Shown here one piece after another: positions 55,016 through 64,000 of a stretch of DNA of 64,000 bases. Below the pieces are notes generated by a model that did no database searches, was not told where the DNA came from, and saw only the letters and a list, made by a program, of their open reading frames with translations. Both the position numbers and the translations under genes were made by a program. The stretch lies in NCBI RefSeq assembly GCF_010994755.1, contig NZ_WHSB02000001.1, positions 868,001 through 932,000 on the forward strand, in the 5' to 3' direction. The first letter of the stretch is position 1; the number at the start of each line of letters is the position of its first letter. Source of the stretch: Shinella lacus. GTDB taxonomy: Bacteria; Pseudomonadota; Alphaproteobacteria; Rhizobiales; Rhizobiaceae.

Positions 55016-55738
55016 ATGCTAAGCTATCGCCAGCCCTTTCGGGAATTTCGCATGATGCCAGTCCCAGCCCCCGAGAAACCCGTGCGCACGCTGAAATCGG
55101 CGCTGATCGTCGACGATCACCCGCTGTTTTGCGATGCGCTGGCGATGACCTTGACCGGTCCGGTCGGCATTCCGGACGTCGAGGCCGTCGGTGCGCTTGA
55201 GGCGGCGCTTGCGAGGCTGGAGACCGGCCCGCTGCCCGACGTGGTCGTGCTGGATCTCAACCTTCCCGACGTCAACGGGCTCGACGGGGTGGTGCGCCTG
55301 CGCCGCGCCCTGCCGGACACGCCGATCGTCGTCGTCTCCTCGCTCGACGAGATCCGCGTCGTGCGCGCGGCACTCAAGGCCGGCGTCAATGCCTTCGTGC
55401 CCAAACACGCCTCCCGCGAAGAATTCCGCGAGGCGTTCGCCGTCATTGCACGCGGCGAAATCCATGCGAGCCGCATGGCGCTCGAAGCCTCGGCGCCGAC
55501 GCCGTCGGAAGAGGCGGTGAAGCGGCTGGCATTGCTGACCCGCCAGCAGGCGCGCATCCTGCAACTCGTCTGCGCCGGGCGCATGAACAAGCACATCGCC
55601 TATGAGCTTTCCATCGCGGAAACCACCGTGAAGGCTCATGTCACCGCCATCATGCGCAAGCTCGGCGTGCAGACGCGCATGCAGGCCGTGCTTTTCGCCC
55701 AGGAGGCAAGTTTCAACGTCATGGCGACCGATATCTGA
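55016..55738 (+). CDS. LuxR-type response regulator (ExaE/AgmR/PedR-like)
   Basis: This 240-residue protein has a receiver domain with the acidic pocket IVDDHPLF and phospho-acceptor Asp in VVVLDLNLPDVNG (residue 80 counted from this start), and a C-terminal GerE/LuxR HTH (KHIAYELSIAETTVKAHVTAIM region). Regulators of this type control PQQ-dependent alcohol oxidation in pseudomonads. It is the most likely protein to bind the shared ACCWWGGTCGYATT motif. Two ATGs at 55051-55056 (MMPVPAPEK) are alternative starts. Its own upstream region has no clear motif copy. Confidence 0.9.
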   Translation: MLSYRQPFREFRMMPVPAPEKPVRTLKSALIVDDHPLFCDALAMTLTGPVGIPDVEAVGALEAALARLETGPLPDVVVLDLNLPDVNGLDGVVRLRRALPDTPIVVVSSLDEIRVVRAALKAGVNAFVPKHASREEFREAFAVIARGEIHASRMALEASAPTPSEEAVKRLALLTRQQARILQLVCAGRMNKHIAYELSIAETTVKAHVTAIMRKLGVQTRMQAVLFAQEASFNVMATDI

Positions 55739-55820
55739 CAACGAACTGCGTGCTGGCGTCCGGTCATCATGGATGCTCTAAGCTTTAAGGCGGGGGAACC
55801 GGCGGAGGAGGCCATCACCC

Positions 55821-56972
55821 GTGGAGGAACAGTTCATCACGCGTGCGCTCGCATCGGCGCATGACGCCCATGCGGTCGAGAGACTGGCGTCAAGCCTCGG
55901 TCCCGGCCCGTTCTCGCTCGTCCTGTTGTTCGTCTCGCCGGAAGCCGACGTGCCCGGCATCGTCTCGGGCGCGGCAAAGGCCTGGCCGGATGCACGCATC
56001 GCCGGCTGTACCACCGCCGGAGAAATCTCCGGCGCCGGCTATGAGGACGGAAGCATCGTCGCCATCGGTTTCCGTGCACGCCATTTCGCGGCCGAAACGC
56101 TGCTCATTCCGGATCTGTCGCAGCTTGCGGCAAGCGAGCTTTCGGAGGCGCTGCTGCATGTGAGGCAATCGCTCGCCCGCGATCACGGGCACCTGCCCGA
56201 AGAGTTCGCGCTGCTGTTCGTCGATGGGTTGTCGGCGCGCGAGGACGAACTTGCCTCGGTGCTTGCCGCCGGCACGGGCGCAATGCCGCTCATCGGCGGA
56301 TCGGCCGGCGACGGCACGAATTTCCGCGAAACCCTCGTCTTCGACGGCAGGCAGCTTCTGGCAAATGCCGCGGTGATTTCCGTCATGCGCGGCGCCTGTC
56401 CGCTGCGGGCCTTCAAAATGGACCATATCAGGCCGACGGAGCGGCGCATGGTCGTAACCGAAGCCGACCCTGCCGCCCGCATCGTGCGAAAGATCAACGC
56501 CGAACCCGCCGTGCAGGAATATGCCCGTCTCATCGGCATGCAGCCGGAAAGCGTCGATACCCTCACCTTCGCGATCCATCCGCTTACCGTGCGCATGGGC
56601 GAGCGCCACCACGTGCGTGCTATCCAACGCGTTCTGCCGTCCGGCGAACTCCTGTTCTTTTCGGCGATCGACGAGGGAATGGTTCTCACCATCGCCGAAC
56701 CGCACGATCTCGTGGACCACCTGGCGGGCGAATTGCAGGCCCTGAAACAGCCGGGAAACCCCGTCGCCGTGCTTGCTTTCGACTGCATCCTGCGGCGCGT
56801 CGAGGCGCAGGAAAAACAGATGACCGGCCGCGTTTCCGAGCTTCTGCGGCATCATGGCGTCATCGGCTTTTCCACCTATGGCGAGCAGATCGGCCCGATG
56901 CACATCAACCATACCATGACCGGTTTTGCCTTCTACCCGCCCGGCACGATCCTTTCGGGAAGCGATCCATGA
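55821..56972 (+). CDS. FIST-domain sensor protein (NosP-like)
   Basis: This 383-residue protein has FIST_N (LVLLFVSPEADVPGIVSGAA, then GCTTAGEISGAGY) and FIST_C domains. FIST proteins bind small ligands or haem. In Pseudomonas the NO sensor NosP is encoded next to the hybrid kinase NahK (ErcS'), which belongs to the ethanol-oxidation regulatory set, and the same gene pair is seen here. It starts with GTG after GGAGGAG, and its end overlaps the kinase start by 4 bp. It probably supplies the input signal to that kinase; whether it senses NO, a metal or an alcohol is unknown. Confidence 0.87.
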   Translation: MEEQFITRALASAHDAHAVERLASSLGPGPFSLVLLFVSPEADVPGIVSGAAKAWPDARIAGCTTAGEISGAGYEDGSIVAIGFRARHFAAETLLIPDLSQLAASELSEALLHVRQSLARDHGHLPEEFALLFVDGLSAREDELASVLAAGTGAMPLIGGSAGDGTNFRETLVFDGRQLLANAAVISVMRGACPLRAFKMDHIRPTERRMVVTEADPAARIVRKINAEPAVQEYARLIGMQPESVDTLTFAIHPLTVRMGERHHVRAIQRVLPSGELLFFSAIDEGMVLTIAEPHDLVDHLAGELQALKQPGNPVAVLAFDCILRRVEAQEKQMTGRVSELLRHHGVIGFSTYGEQIGPMHINHTMTGFAFYPPGTILSGSDP

Positions 56973-59161
56973 ACACACGCCTGTCCGAAGGATTGCTCGA
57001 CCCCGCCGACGGCGAGACGAAAAACCTCGAAAAGATGCTCGTCATTGCCGATGCCCTCATCCGCCATGTCGAGCAGAATTCCGGCGACAGGGGTGCGGCC
57101 TTCGAGCAGTTCCGCCGCGCCGCGGTTCTGGAGGACCGGGTGCGCCAGCGCACGCGCGACCTCGAAACAACGCTGAAGCAGCTCAACGACGCCAACAGCG
57201 CCGCCGAGCGGGCGAGACGAGACCTGTCCCAGGCAATCGAGGCGGTCGATGAGGGTTTCGCCCTTTTTGACCCCGCCGACATCCTCGTGCTCTGCAATTC
57301 CCGCTTCTGTCGCGACCTCACCGACGTCCGCCCGAAACTCTTTCCCGGCATCGCCTTTGCCGATTACGTGGAAATCGTCAGCCGTTCCACGATGCTGGCC
57401 TTTCCCAAAGGCGTCACGGTCAAGGCCTGGGCTGCGGAACGCATGCGCCTGCATCGGACCCGGCAGGTTTTCAATGTCGGGCTGACCGGCGACCGCTGGC
57501 TTCAGGTCAGCGAGCAGCGCACCGCCGATGGCGGCACCGTCATCCTCCAGACCGATATCACCGACATCATCCGCATGGAGCGCTCAGAACGCGGCAAGCT
57601 GCTGGACGACCAGGCCCGCATGATCCGCGCGACGCTGGAGCACATCAACCAGGGCGTCGGCATCTTCGACGCAAACCGCCGGCTGGCCGGCTGGAACGGT
57701 CGCGTCGCGCAGCTTCTCGACATTCCGCCGCGGCTGCTGCGGCGGGGAACGCCGTTCGAATTGCTGGCGGACCGCATTGCCCGCTCGATCACCCTCAGCG
57801 ACGGTTTTTCCGCCGACATGTTACGCCAATGGATCGACGGCCGCCTGCCGCGCGAACCCCTGTCCTTCGAACTCCAGCACGTCTCGGGCATCATCCTCGA
57901 CGTCTTTGCGCAGGAAATGCCAGGGCGCGGCTTCGTCATGTCGTTTGCCGACGTGACGCGCGAGCGCCTTGCCATCCACGCCATGATCCGCGCCAACAGC
58001 TCGCTGGAAGCGCGCGTGGCGGCGCGCACCGGGGATCTCGCGGCAGCGCTTGCCGAGGCCGAACGCGCCAATTCCGCCCGCGTCCGCTTCGTCGCGGCGG
58101 CGAGCCACGATCTGCTGCAACCACTGTCGGCCGCAAAACTCTTCGTCGCGGCGGCGCGTGACGATGCGGGCGCAACCCCGATGTGCGGGACGCTGGAAAA
58201 GGCACACAATGCCCTTGTCAGCGTGGAGGGGATCCTCGGCGCATTGCTCGACATTTCCCGCCTGGAGGCCGGCGGCGCTGCGGTCGATATCGGCCCGGTT
58301 CCTCTTTCCGTTCTCCTCAACCAATTGACCGACGAGTTCGCCCCCATCGCCGCCCGCAAGGGCCTGCGGCTCGACATTCTGCACTGCGGCCTCACCGTCT
58401 CGAGCGATCCAACCTACCTGCGCCGCATCCTTCAGAACCTGATCAGCAACGCCATCCGCTACACGAGCAGCGGCCGCGTCCTCGTCGGGCCGCGGCGGGT
58501 AAAAGGACATGTGCGCATCGAGGTACATGACACCGGGCCGGGCATCGCGGCAGACCAGCAGCAATCGATCTTTCGCGAGTTCCACCGCATCCAGGGTTCC
58601 GCCTCGGCATCCGAAGGGATGGGGCTCGGCCTTGCGATCGTGGAAAGGGCCTGCGGCCTGCTTGGCCACCGGCTGGCGCTTTATTCGGAGCCTGGGCGCG
58701 GCACCTGTTTCGCCGTCGATCTGGCCGTTGTTCCGCACCACGCCAAACCGGCCTACCGGGAGACCGCGCCGGCAATACCCGAGGAGCCGGGCGACAACTC
58801 CGACCGCATCGCGCTTCTCGTGGAGAACGACGAGGACCTGCGCCGCGCCATCTCCCTGCTCCTAGAGCGGCGCGGGGTCAGCGTGCTCGAAGCGGCAAGT
58901 GGCGAAGAGGCGCTCTCCCTTCTGGAAGAAATCGGCATCGTGCCCGACCTTTATCTGATCGACCAGCAACTCAACGGCACGCTCACCGGCATCGAAACCG
59001 TGCTGGCGCTGCATGCGGAATATGGCGAGCGCCCCACCCGCCTGCTCACCGCCAACCGCACGCCGCAGACGCGGCTTGCCGCGGACGCCGCGGGCATCGA
59101 GGTCATGTACAAACCGATCGCTGCGGACGCGCTGGAGGCCTTCGTGCTGCACGCCAGCTGA
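56969..59161 (+). CDS. Hybrid sensor histidine kinase (NahK/ErcS'-like)
   Basis: This 730-residue cytoplasmic kinase has an N-terminal coiled coil ([18 protein letters not shown]), two PAS-like domains (starting [13 protein letters not shown] and [12 protein letters not shown]) and the HisKA box [14 protein letters not shown] with H380. The HATPase domain follows ([26 protein letters not shown]), and a C-terminal receiver has phospho-acceptor D665. The receiver's usual acidic pair is E-N-D in LLVENDED. No membrane segment or signal peptide is present. It overlaps the FIST gene by ATGA and is expected to signal to the LuxR-type regulator upstream. Confidence 0.9.
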   Translation: MNTRLSEGLLDPADGETKNLEKMLVIADALIRHVEQNSGDRGAAFEQFRRAAVLEDRVRQRTRDLETTLKQLNDANSAAERARRDLSQAIEAVDEGFALFDPADILVLCNSRFCRDLTDVRPKLFPGIAFADYVEIVSRSTMLAFPKGVTVKAWAAERMRLHRTRQVFNVGLTGDRWLQVSEQRTADGGTVILQTDITDIIRMERSERGKLLDDQARMIRATLEHINQGVGIFDANRRLAGWNGRVAQLLDIPPRLLRRGTPFELLADRIARSITLSDGFSADMLRQWIDGRLPREPLSFELQHVSGIILDVFAQEMPGRGFVMSFADVTRERLAIHAMIRANSSLEARVAARTGDLAAALAEAERANSARVRFVAAASHDLLQPLSAAKLFVAAARDDAGATPMCGTLEKAHNALVSVEGILGALLDISRLEAGGAAVDIGPVPLSVLLNQLTDEFAPIAARKGLRLDILHCGLTVSSDPTYLRRILQNLISNAIRYTSSGRVLVGPRRVKGHVRIEVHDTGPGIAADQQQSIFREFHRIQGSASASEGMGLGLAIVERACGLLGHRLALYSEPGRGTCFAVDLAVVPHHAKPAYRETAPAIPEEPGDNSDRIALLVENDEDLRRAISLLLERRGVSVLEAASGEEALSLLEEIGIVPDLYLIDQQLNGTLTGIETVLALHAEYGERPTRLLTANRTPQTRLAADAAGIEVMYKPIAADALEAFVLHAS

Positions 59162-59167
59162 CCCGGC

Positions 59168-59181
59168 ACCAAGGTCGCATT
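59168..59181 (+). promoter_or_regulatory. Regulon motif copy E, facing the pseudoazurin gene
   Basis: ACCAAGGTCGCATT lies 70 bp before the pseudoazurin start codon, just after the kinase stop codon, and matches the consensus fully. Confidence 0.7.
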
Positions 59182-59237
59182 GCGACACGGCGTGCCAGAT
59201 GGGACATCCCTTCCACCCGAATTGGAGGAGGAAGGAC

Positions 59238-59684
59238 ATGAAGAAGCTACTCGCGGCAACCGCCCTGATGATCCTTGCAAGCGGTGCGGCACAGGCGGCC
59301 GAACACGCCGTCAAGATGATGAACAAGGGCGAAAGCGGCGCCATGGTCTTCGAACCGGCCGCCATCGCGGCGGCACCCGGCGATACGATCCGCTTCATCC
59401 CGACGGACAAGAGCCACAATGTCGAGGGTATCAAGGGCATGCTTCCCGAAGGCGTAAAACCCTTCAAGAGCAAGGTGAACCAGGAATATGTCCTGAAGGT
59501 CAGCGAGCCCGGCTTCTACGGCGTTAAGTGCTCGCCGCACTACAGCATGGGCATGGTCGCCCTCATCCGGGTCGGCGATGGTTCCCCCAATCTCGACGCT
59601 GCGAAAGCGGTGAAACTGCCGAAGAAAGCGGCGGAGCGCATGATGGCTGCCTTCGATACGCTGGCCGCAGCGGCGGTGAACTGA
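59238..59684 (+). CDS. Pseudoazurin (type I blue copper protein)
   Basis: This 148-residue exported cupredoxin has a signal peptide (residues 1-20, AAQA), then the pseudoazurin fold. The copper ligands are H60 (KSHNVE), C98, H101 and M106 ([10 protein letters not shown]). It carries single electrons in the periplasm. Here it probably links the quinoprotein dehydrogenase or cytochrome c to the terminal oxidase. AGGAGGAAGGAC precedes the ATG. It has its own motif-bearing promoter and lies 99 bp upstream of pqqA. Confidence 0.95.
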   Translation: MKKLLAATALMILASGAAQAAEHAVKMMNKGESGAMVFEPAAIAAAPGDTIRFIPTDKSHNVEGIKGMLPEGVKPFKSKVNQEYVLKVSEPGFYGVKCSPHYSMGMVALIRVGDGSPNLDAAKAVKLPKKAAERMMAAFDTLAAAAVN

Positions 59685-59705
59685 CCCCGGTTTAAGAGAC
59701 CCAAG

Positions 59706-59719
59706 ACCTTGGTCGCATT
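59706..59719 (+). promoter_or_regulatory. Regulon motif copy F, facing pqqA
   Basis: ACCTTGGTCGCATT lies 78 bp before the pqqA start codon, in the gap after the pseudoazurin gene, and matches the consensus fully. It implies that PQQ synthesis is co-regulated with the dehydrogenase. Confidence 0.7.
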
Positions 59720-59783
59720 GTGAAGCCGACCGGACGAGCGCAGCCTGACAGGGTGAACTGTCCACATTCTGGAGGAGAGACAA

Positions 59784-59885
59784 ATGGCCTGGAAGAAACC
59801 CGTCGTCAAAGACATTGCCTGCGGCATGGAAATCAACATGTACGGCCCGTCGGAAGATGATCCGCGTCCCGAACATCCCTTCTGA
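59784..59885 (+). CDS. pqqA: PQQ precursor peptide PqqA
   Basis: This 33-residue peptide contains the Glu and Tyr that are crosslinked and excised to build PQQ, here E16 and Y20 in MEINMYGP. The C-terminal tail SEDDPRPEHPF is of the type seen in rhizobial PqqA. A strong GGAGGAG site precedes the ATG. It lies 10 bp before pqqB. Confidence 0.95.
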   Translation: MAWKKPVVKDIACGMEINMYGPSEDDPRPEHPF

Positions 59886-59895
59886 ACGGGACGCT

Positions 59896-60783
59896 ATGCG
59901 CATCACCGTTCTCGGGGCAGGCGCCGGTGGCGGCCTGCCCCAATGGAACTGCGGCTGTTTGCAGTGTGCCGCGGCGCGCAAGGGCCTGATCCCCGCTATG
60001 ACGCAGAGCACGCTGGCCGTCAGCCTCGACGGTGCCGACTGGGTGCTGCTCAACGCCTCTCCGGACCTGCGCCACCAGCTTGCCGCCAATGCATCGCTGC
60101 ACCCGACGAGCCTGCGCGGCAGCCCCGTCAAGGCGGTGGTGCTGACCAACGGCGATGTCGATCACATTACCGGCCTTCTCACGCTGCGCGAGAAAACCGC
60201 CCTGGCCGTCTACGCGACCGAAGCCACGCATCGGGTTCTCTCGGAGAACACGGTCTTCGGCGTTCTCGATCCGGCGCTGGTCGAGCGGAAAACGATTGTC
60301 CTCGATCAGCCGTTCAGTCCGCTGCCGGGCTTGACCATCACCGCCTATGCGGTGCCCGGAAAGATCCCGCTTTATCTGGAAGGTGAGGCGCCGGACCTGG
60401 AAATGATGGGAGAACAGACCGTAGGCCTGCGCTTACAATCGTCGGAACACGACGTGCACTACATTCCGGGTTGCGCGGTCCTGCACGACTGGCTCGTCGC
60501 GCGGCTGGAGCCAGCCAACGTCGTGCTGTTCGACGGGACGATCTGGAGCGACGACGAAATGCCGGCCTCCGGCACCGGCTCCAAGACCGGAGCGCGCATG
60601 GGGCACGTGGCGATCAGCGGACCGGAGGGCTCGCTCGAACGTCTCTCTAAGCTTCGGGGACGGCGTATCTACACCCATGTGAACAATACCAATCCGGCGC
60701 TGATGCCCGAAAGCGATGCCCGCGCGGCGATCACGGCCGCCGGATGGGAGATTGCGAAGGATGGCATGGAGATAATCCTGTGA
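59896..60783 (+). CDS. pqqB: PQQ biosynthesis protein PqqB
   Basis: This 295-residue metallo-beta-lactamase-fold protein begins VLGAGAGGGLPQWNCGCLQC, the PqqB signature with the cysteine cluster. It contains TNGDVDHITGLL in place of the usual HxHxDH and, near the C terminus, THVNNTNPAL. PqqB is thought to hydroxylate the crosslinked tyrosine during PQQ formation. The ATG is 10 bp after pqqA; the longer open frame upstream runs through pqqA and is not used. Its stop overlaps the pqqC GTG. Confidence 0.96.
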   Translation: MRITVLGAGAGGGLPQWNCGCLQCAAARKGLIPAMTQSTLAVSLDGADWVLLNASPDLRHQLAANASLHPTSLRGSPVKAVVLTNGDVDHITGLLTLREKTALAVYATEATHRVLSENTVFGVLDPALVERKTIVLDQPFSPLPGLTITAYAVPGKIPLYLEGEAPDLEMMGEQTVGLRLQSSEHDVHYIPGCAVLHDWLVARLEPANVVLFDGTIWSDDEMPASGTGSKTGARMGHVAISGPEGSLERLSKLRGRRIYTHVNNTNPALMPESDARAAITAAGWEIAKDGMEIIL

Positions 60784-61550
60784 ACATCAGCCCGAGGCAC
60801 GAAGACTGGCCCTTGAGCCGCGCGGAATTCGAGGCGCGCCTGCACCAGGTCGGCGAGGCGCGCTATCACGACAAACACCGGTTCCATGATCGCCTGCATG
60901 GCGGCCAATGCACCATGGACGAGGTGCAGGCCTGGGTGATCAATCGCTGGCAGTACCAGTCCTCCATCCCCATGAAGGACGCTGCTTTCCTGTCGCGCTG
61001 TCGCGACCCGGATCTGCGCCGCATCTGGCGCTCCCGCATCGAGGATCATGACGGCGCGGTCGAAAACGGCGGCGGCATTCGCCGCTGGCTGCGGCTCGCG
61101 CAGGGTGTCGGGCTCGATCCCGCCTATGTCGCCTCCGGCCGTGGCGTGATGCCGGCCACGCGCTTCATCGTCGATGCCTATATCCGCTTCGTGCGCGACG
61201 AGCCGCTCATCGCCGCCATGGCAAGCTCGCTGACCGAGATGTTTGCGCCCGCCATTCACACACAGCGCATCGCCGGCCTGCTGGCGCATTACGACTTCGC
61301 CGACCCGGAAACGATCGCCTATTTCGGCCACCGCCTGACGGAAGCGCCAAAGGATGTGCAGTTCACGCTCGACTGGGTGTTGACCCATGCCGTGACCCGT
61401 GCGGACCAGGAAGCGGCGATCGCCGCCCTGACATTCAAGACGGACGTACTTTGGGCCCAGCTCGACGCGCTCTGGAGCGGCTATGTCGAAGGCCACATAC
61501 CGCCGGGCGCCTGGAAACCTGGCGAAGGACAAATGGCGGATCGTCCATGA
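60780..61550 (+). CDS. pqqC: Pyrroloquinoline-quinone synthase PqqC
   Basis: This 256-residue haem-oxygenase-fold oxidase completes PQQ by oxidation and ring closure. Typical segments are YHDKHRFHDRLHGGQ near residue 25, INRWQYQSSIPMKDAAFLSRC (given in part), LTEMFAPAIHTQR and YFGHRLTEA. It starts with GTG at 60780 overlapping the pqqB stop (GTGA); this gives the usual family length. Its stop overlaps pqqD as ATGA. Confidence 0.96.
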   Translation: MNISPRHEDWPLSRAEFEARLHQVGEARYHDKHRFHDRLHGGQCTMDEVQAWVINRWQYQSSIPMKDAAFLSRCRDPDLRRIWRSRIEDHDGAVENGGGIRRWLRLAQGVGLDPAYVASGRGVMPATRFIVDAYIRFVRDEPLIAAMASSLTEMFAPAIHTQRIAGLLAHYDFADPETIAYFGHRLTEAPKDVQFTLDWVLTHAVTRADQEAAIAALTFKTDVLWAQLDALWSGYVEGHIPPGAWKPGEGQMADRP

Positions 61551-61819
61551 ACGCCGATCCCGTTCCCCTCCTACCGCGCGGCACACGCCTTCATCACGAC
61601 CGGGTCCGCGACACCATGGTGCTGCTTGTCCCCGAACGCGCGCTGCTGCTCGACGAGATCGGCACCGCCATCCTTCAGGAGGTGGACGGCAAATCGACGC
61701 TCGCGGCGATATCCGCCCGGCTGGCGGAGCGTTATGGCGCGCCGGAGCCGGATGTGGCGGCCGACATCCGCGCCTTTCTCGACGGGCTGGTCGCCCAGCG
61801 TCTGGTGGACTACCAATGA
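61547..61819 (+). CDS. pqqD: PqqA-binding chaperone PqqD
   Basis: This 90-residue RiPP-recognition-element protein presents PqqA to the radical SAM enzyme PqqE. The family features LPRGTRLHHDRVRDTMVLLVPERALLLD (given in part) and the RLxxRYGAP-like segment RLAERYGAPEPDV are visible. The ATG overlaps the pqqC stop and its own stop overlaps pqqE, so the three proteins are translationally coupled. Confidence 0.95.
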   Translation: MNADPVPLLPRGTRLHHDRVRDTMVLLVPERALLLDEIGTAILQEVDGKSTLAAISARLAERYGAPEPDVAADIRAFLDGLVAQRLVDYQ

Positions 61820-62907
61820 CCGAGCGCCCCGGCCCGCCGATCGCCATGCTTGCGGAACTCACGCATCGCTGTCCGCTGTCCTGCTCCTACTGTTCCAATC
61901 CGCTAGAATTGACGGCACGCGAAAGAGAACTGCCGACGGATGTCTGGGCACGCGTGTTTCGCGAGGCCGCCGATCTCGGCGTGTTGCAACTGCATCTTTC
62001 CGGTGGCGAACCGGCATCGCGGCGTGATCTCCAGGATCTCGTCAAGGCGGCCCGCGACGCGAACCTCTATGTGAACCTGATCACCTCCGGCATCGGCCTG
62101 ACCCCGGCGCGGCTCGACGCGCTAGAGGCAGCCGGGCTCGATCATGTGCAGCTCTCGCTGCAAGCGATTGACGCCGAAAAGGCCGATTGGATCGGCGGCT
62201 ACAGCGGCGGCTTCGCCCGCAAGCTCTCTTTCGCGGGCGAGGTTCGCCAGCGCGGCATTCCCCTCACGGTCAATGCCGTCATGCACCGTCATACGATCGA
62301 CGATATCGACGCGGCAATTGCCTTCGCCGCAGATCTCGGAGCGCGGCGGATCGAGGTTGCCTGTGTCCAGTTCTATGGCTGGGCACTGGCGAATCGGGCT
62401 GCACTGCTGCCCTCCCGTGACCAGGTCACGCGCGCGAAGAGCGCGGTGGCCGCGGCACGGCGAGCCTATGCCGGTCGCATGACGATCGACTTCGTTCCAC
62501 CGGACTATTACGCGGACTATCCCAAGGCCTGCATGGGTGGCTGGGGCTCGACCGGCCTCAACATTGCCCCCGACGGCACCGCCCTGCCCTGCCACGCCGC
62601 CGCGACGATACCGGGCCTTCGGTTCGACCGGGTGACAGACCGCAGCCTCGCCGAGATCTGGTACGACGGCGCGGCCTTCAACGCGTTTCGCGGCCACGAA
62701 TGGATGCAGGAGCCCTGCCGCAGCTGCGCGCGGCGCGACCGGGACCATGGCGGATGCCGCTGCCAGGCCATGGCCCTGGCCTCCGATCCCCACGCCGCCG
62801 ACCCGGTCTGTCACCACTCAGCGGCACGCTCCATCGTGGACCACATCATTTCCGAGCAAACCGCGGCATCGCCACCATTCATTTATCGCAGCCACAAGCA
62901 CCAATGA
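61816..62907 (+). CDS. pqqE: PqqA peptide cyclase PqqE (radical SAM)
   Basis: This 363-residue radical SAM/SPASM enzyme forms the Glu-Tyr carbon-carbon bond in PqqA. The SAM cluster motif is CPLSCSYC near residues 19-26, followed by HLSGGEPASR. The C-terminal SPASM region has cysteines in KACMGGWGS, ALPCHAA and EPCRSCARRDRDHGGCRC. The start overlaps the pqqD stop as ATGA. It is the last gene of the pqq operon and is followed after 36 bp by a convergent ABC ATPase gene. Confidence 0.96.
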   Translation: MTERPGPPIAMLAELTHRCPLSCSYCSNPLELTARERELPTDVWARVFREAADLGVLQLHLSGGEPASRRDLQDLVKAARDANLYVNLITSGIGLTPARLDALEAAGLDHVQLSLQAIDAEKADWIGGYSGGFARKLSFAGEVRQRGIPLTVNAVMHRHTIDDIDAAIAFAADLGARRIEVACVQFYGWALANRAALLPSRDQVTRAKSAVAAARRAYAGRMTIDFVPPDYYADYPKACMGGWGSTGLNIAPDGTALPCHAAATIPGLRFDRVTDRSLAEIWYDGAAFNAFRGHEWMQEPCRSCARRDRDHGGCRCQAMALASDPHAADPVCHHSAARSIVDHIISEQTAASPPFIYRSHKHQ

Positions 62908-62943
62908 ACCGCCCGAGCGTCCCCGGCTCGGAGGCGATCACCC

Positions 62944-64000
<1,057 letters not shown>

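Overview
The window is high-GC DNA packed with tightly spaced, often ATGA-overlapping genes. It looks like a Hyphomicrobiales alphaproteobacterium, most likely Rhizobiaceae. The pointers are a biuret hydrolase that closely resembles the Rhizobium enzyme as I remember it, rhizobial-type etfBA, a compact pqqABCDE set, and many ABC and tripartite solute importers. No tRNA, rRNA, CRISPR array, insertion sequence or prophage gene was seen.

Region 1 (1-9.4 kb) is a ureide-nitrogen operon on the minus strand: BMP-type binding protein, two permeases, biuret hydrolase, fused ABC ATPase, a second isochorismatase-fold hydrolase, a cupin and allophanate hydrolase. A GntR/FCD regulator is divergent across a 333-bp AT-rich control region. 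Together the genes can import biuret (perhaps triuret) and degrade it through allophanate to ammonia and CO2.

Region 2 (9.4-30.5 kb) is all on the minus strand. It ends in etfBA and is otherwise a large carboxylate catabolic locus: tricarballylate-dehydrogenase-like flavoprotein, 3-hydroxyisobutyrate-dehydrogenase-like enzyme, HpaI-type aldolase, RraA-type aldolase, aldehyde dehydrogenase, TctB/TctA/TctC transporter, PrpF-like isomerase, CysB-like LysR regulator, two-subunit ThDP decarboxylase of sulfopyruvate/phosphonopyruvate type, CapA-like protein, MmgE/PrpD protein, a divergent aconitase, a carboxymuconolactone-decarboxylase-like protein and an AbrB-type membrane protein. I do not recognise this combination as a described pathway.

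Region 3 (31.4-37.1 kb, plus strand) is a divergent operon: an AprA-like flavoprotein, a two-cluster ferredoxin and a complete nitrate/sulfonate-type ABC importer. Region 4 (37.1-40.8 kb) holds an unknown small protein, a prolyl oligopeptidase, a TetR regulator with tandem palindromic operators and no canonical start codon, and a DUF1488 protein.

Region 5 (41-62.9 kb) is a PQQ-dependent alcohol oxidation locus. It contains an ExaF/PedH-type quinoprotein dehydrogenase with the extra Asp of lanthanide enzymes, cytochrome c, pseudoazurin, a NosR-like membrane flavo/Fe-S protein with its ApbE flavinyltransferase, associated binding proteins and a beta-propeller protein, an export-type ABC pair, a sulfonate-type ABC importer whose permease is encoded 10 kb away from its ATPase, a LuxR-type response regulator, a FIST sensor with a hybrid histidine kinase, and pqqABCDE. 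A directional motif, ACCWWGGTCGYATT, occurs 60-90 bp before the start codons of most transcription units here and probably defines one regulon. The window ends in a truncated MalK/UgpC-type ABC ATPase gene.
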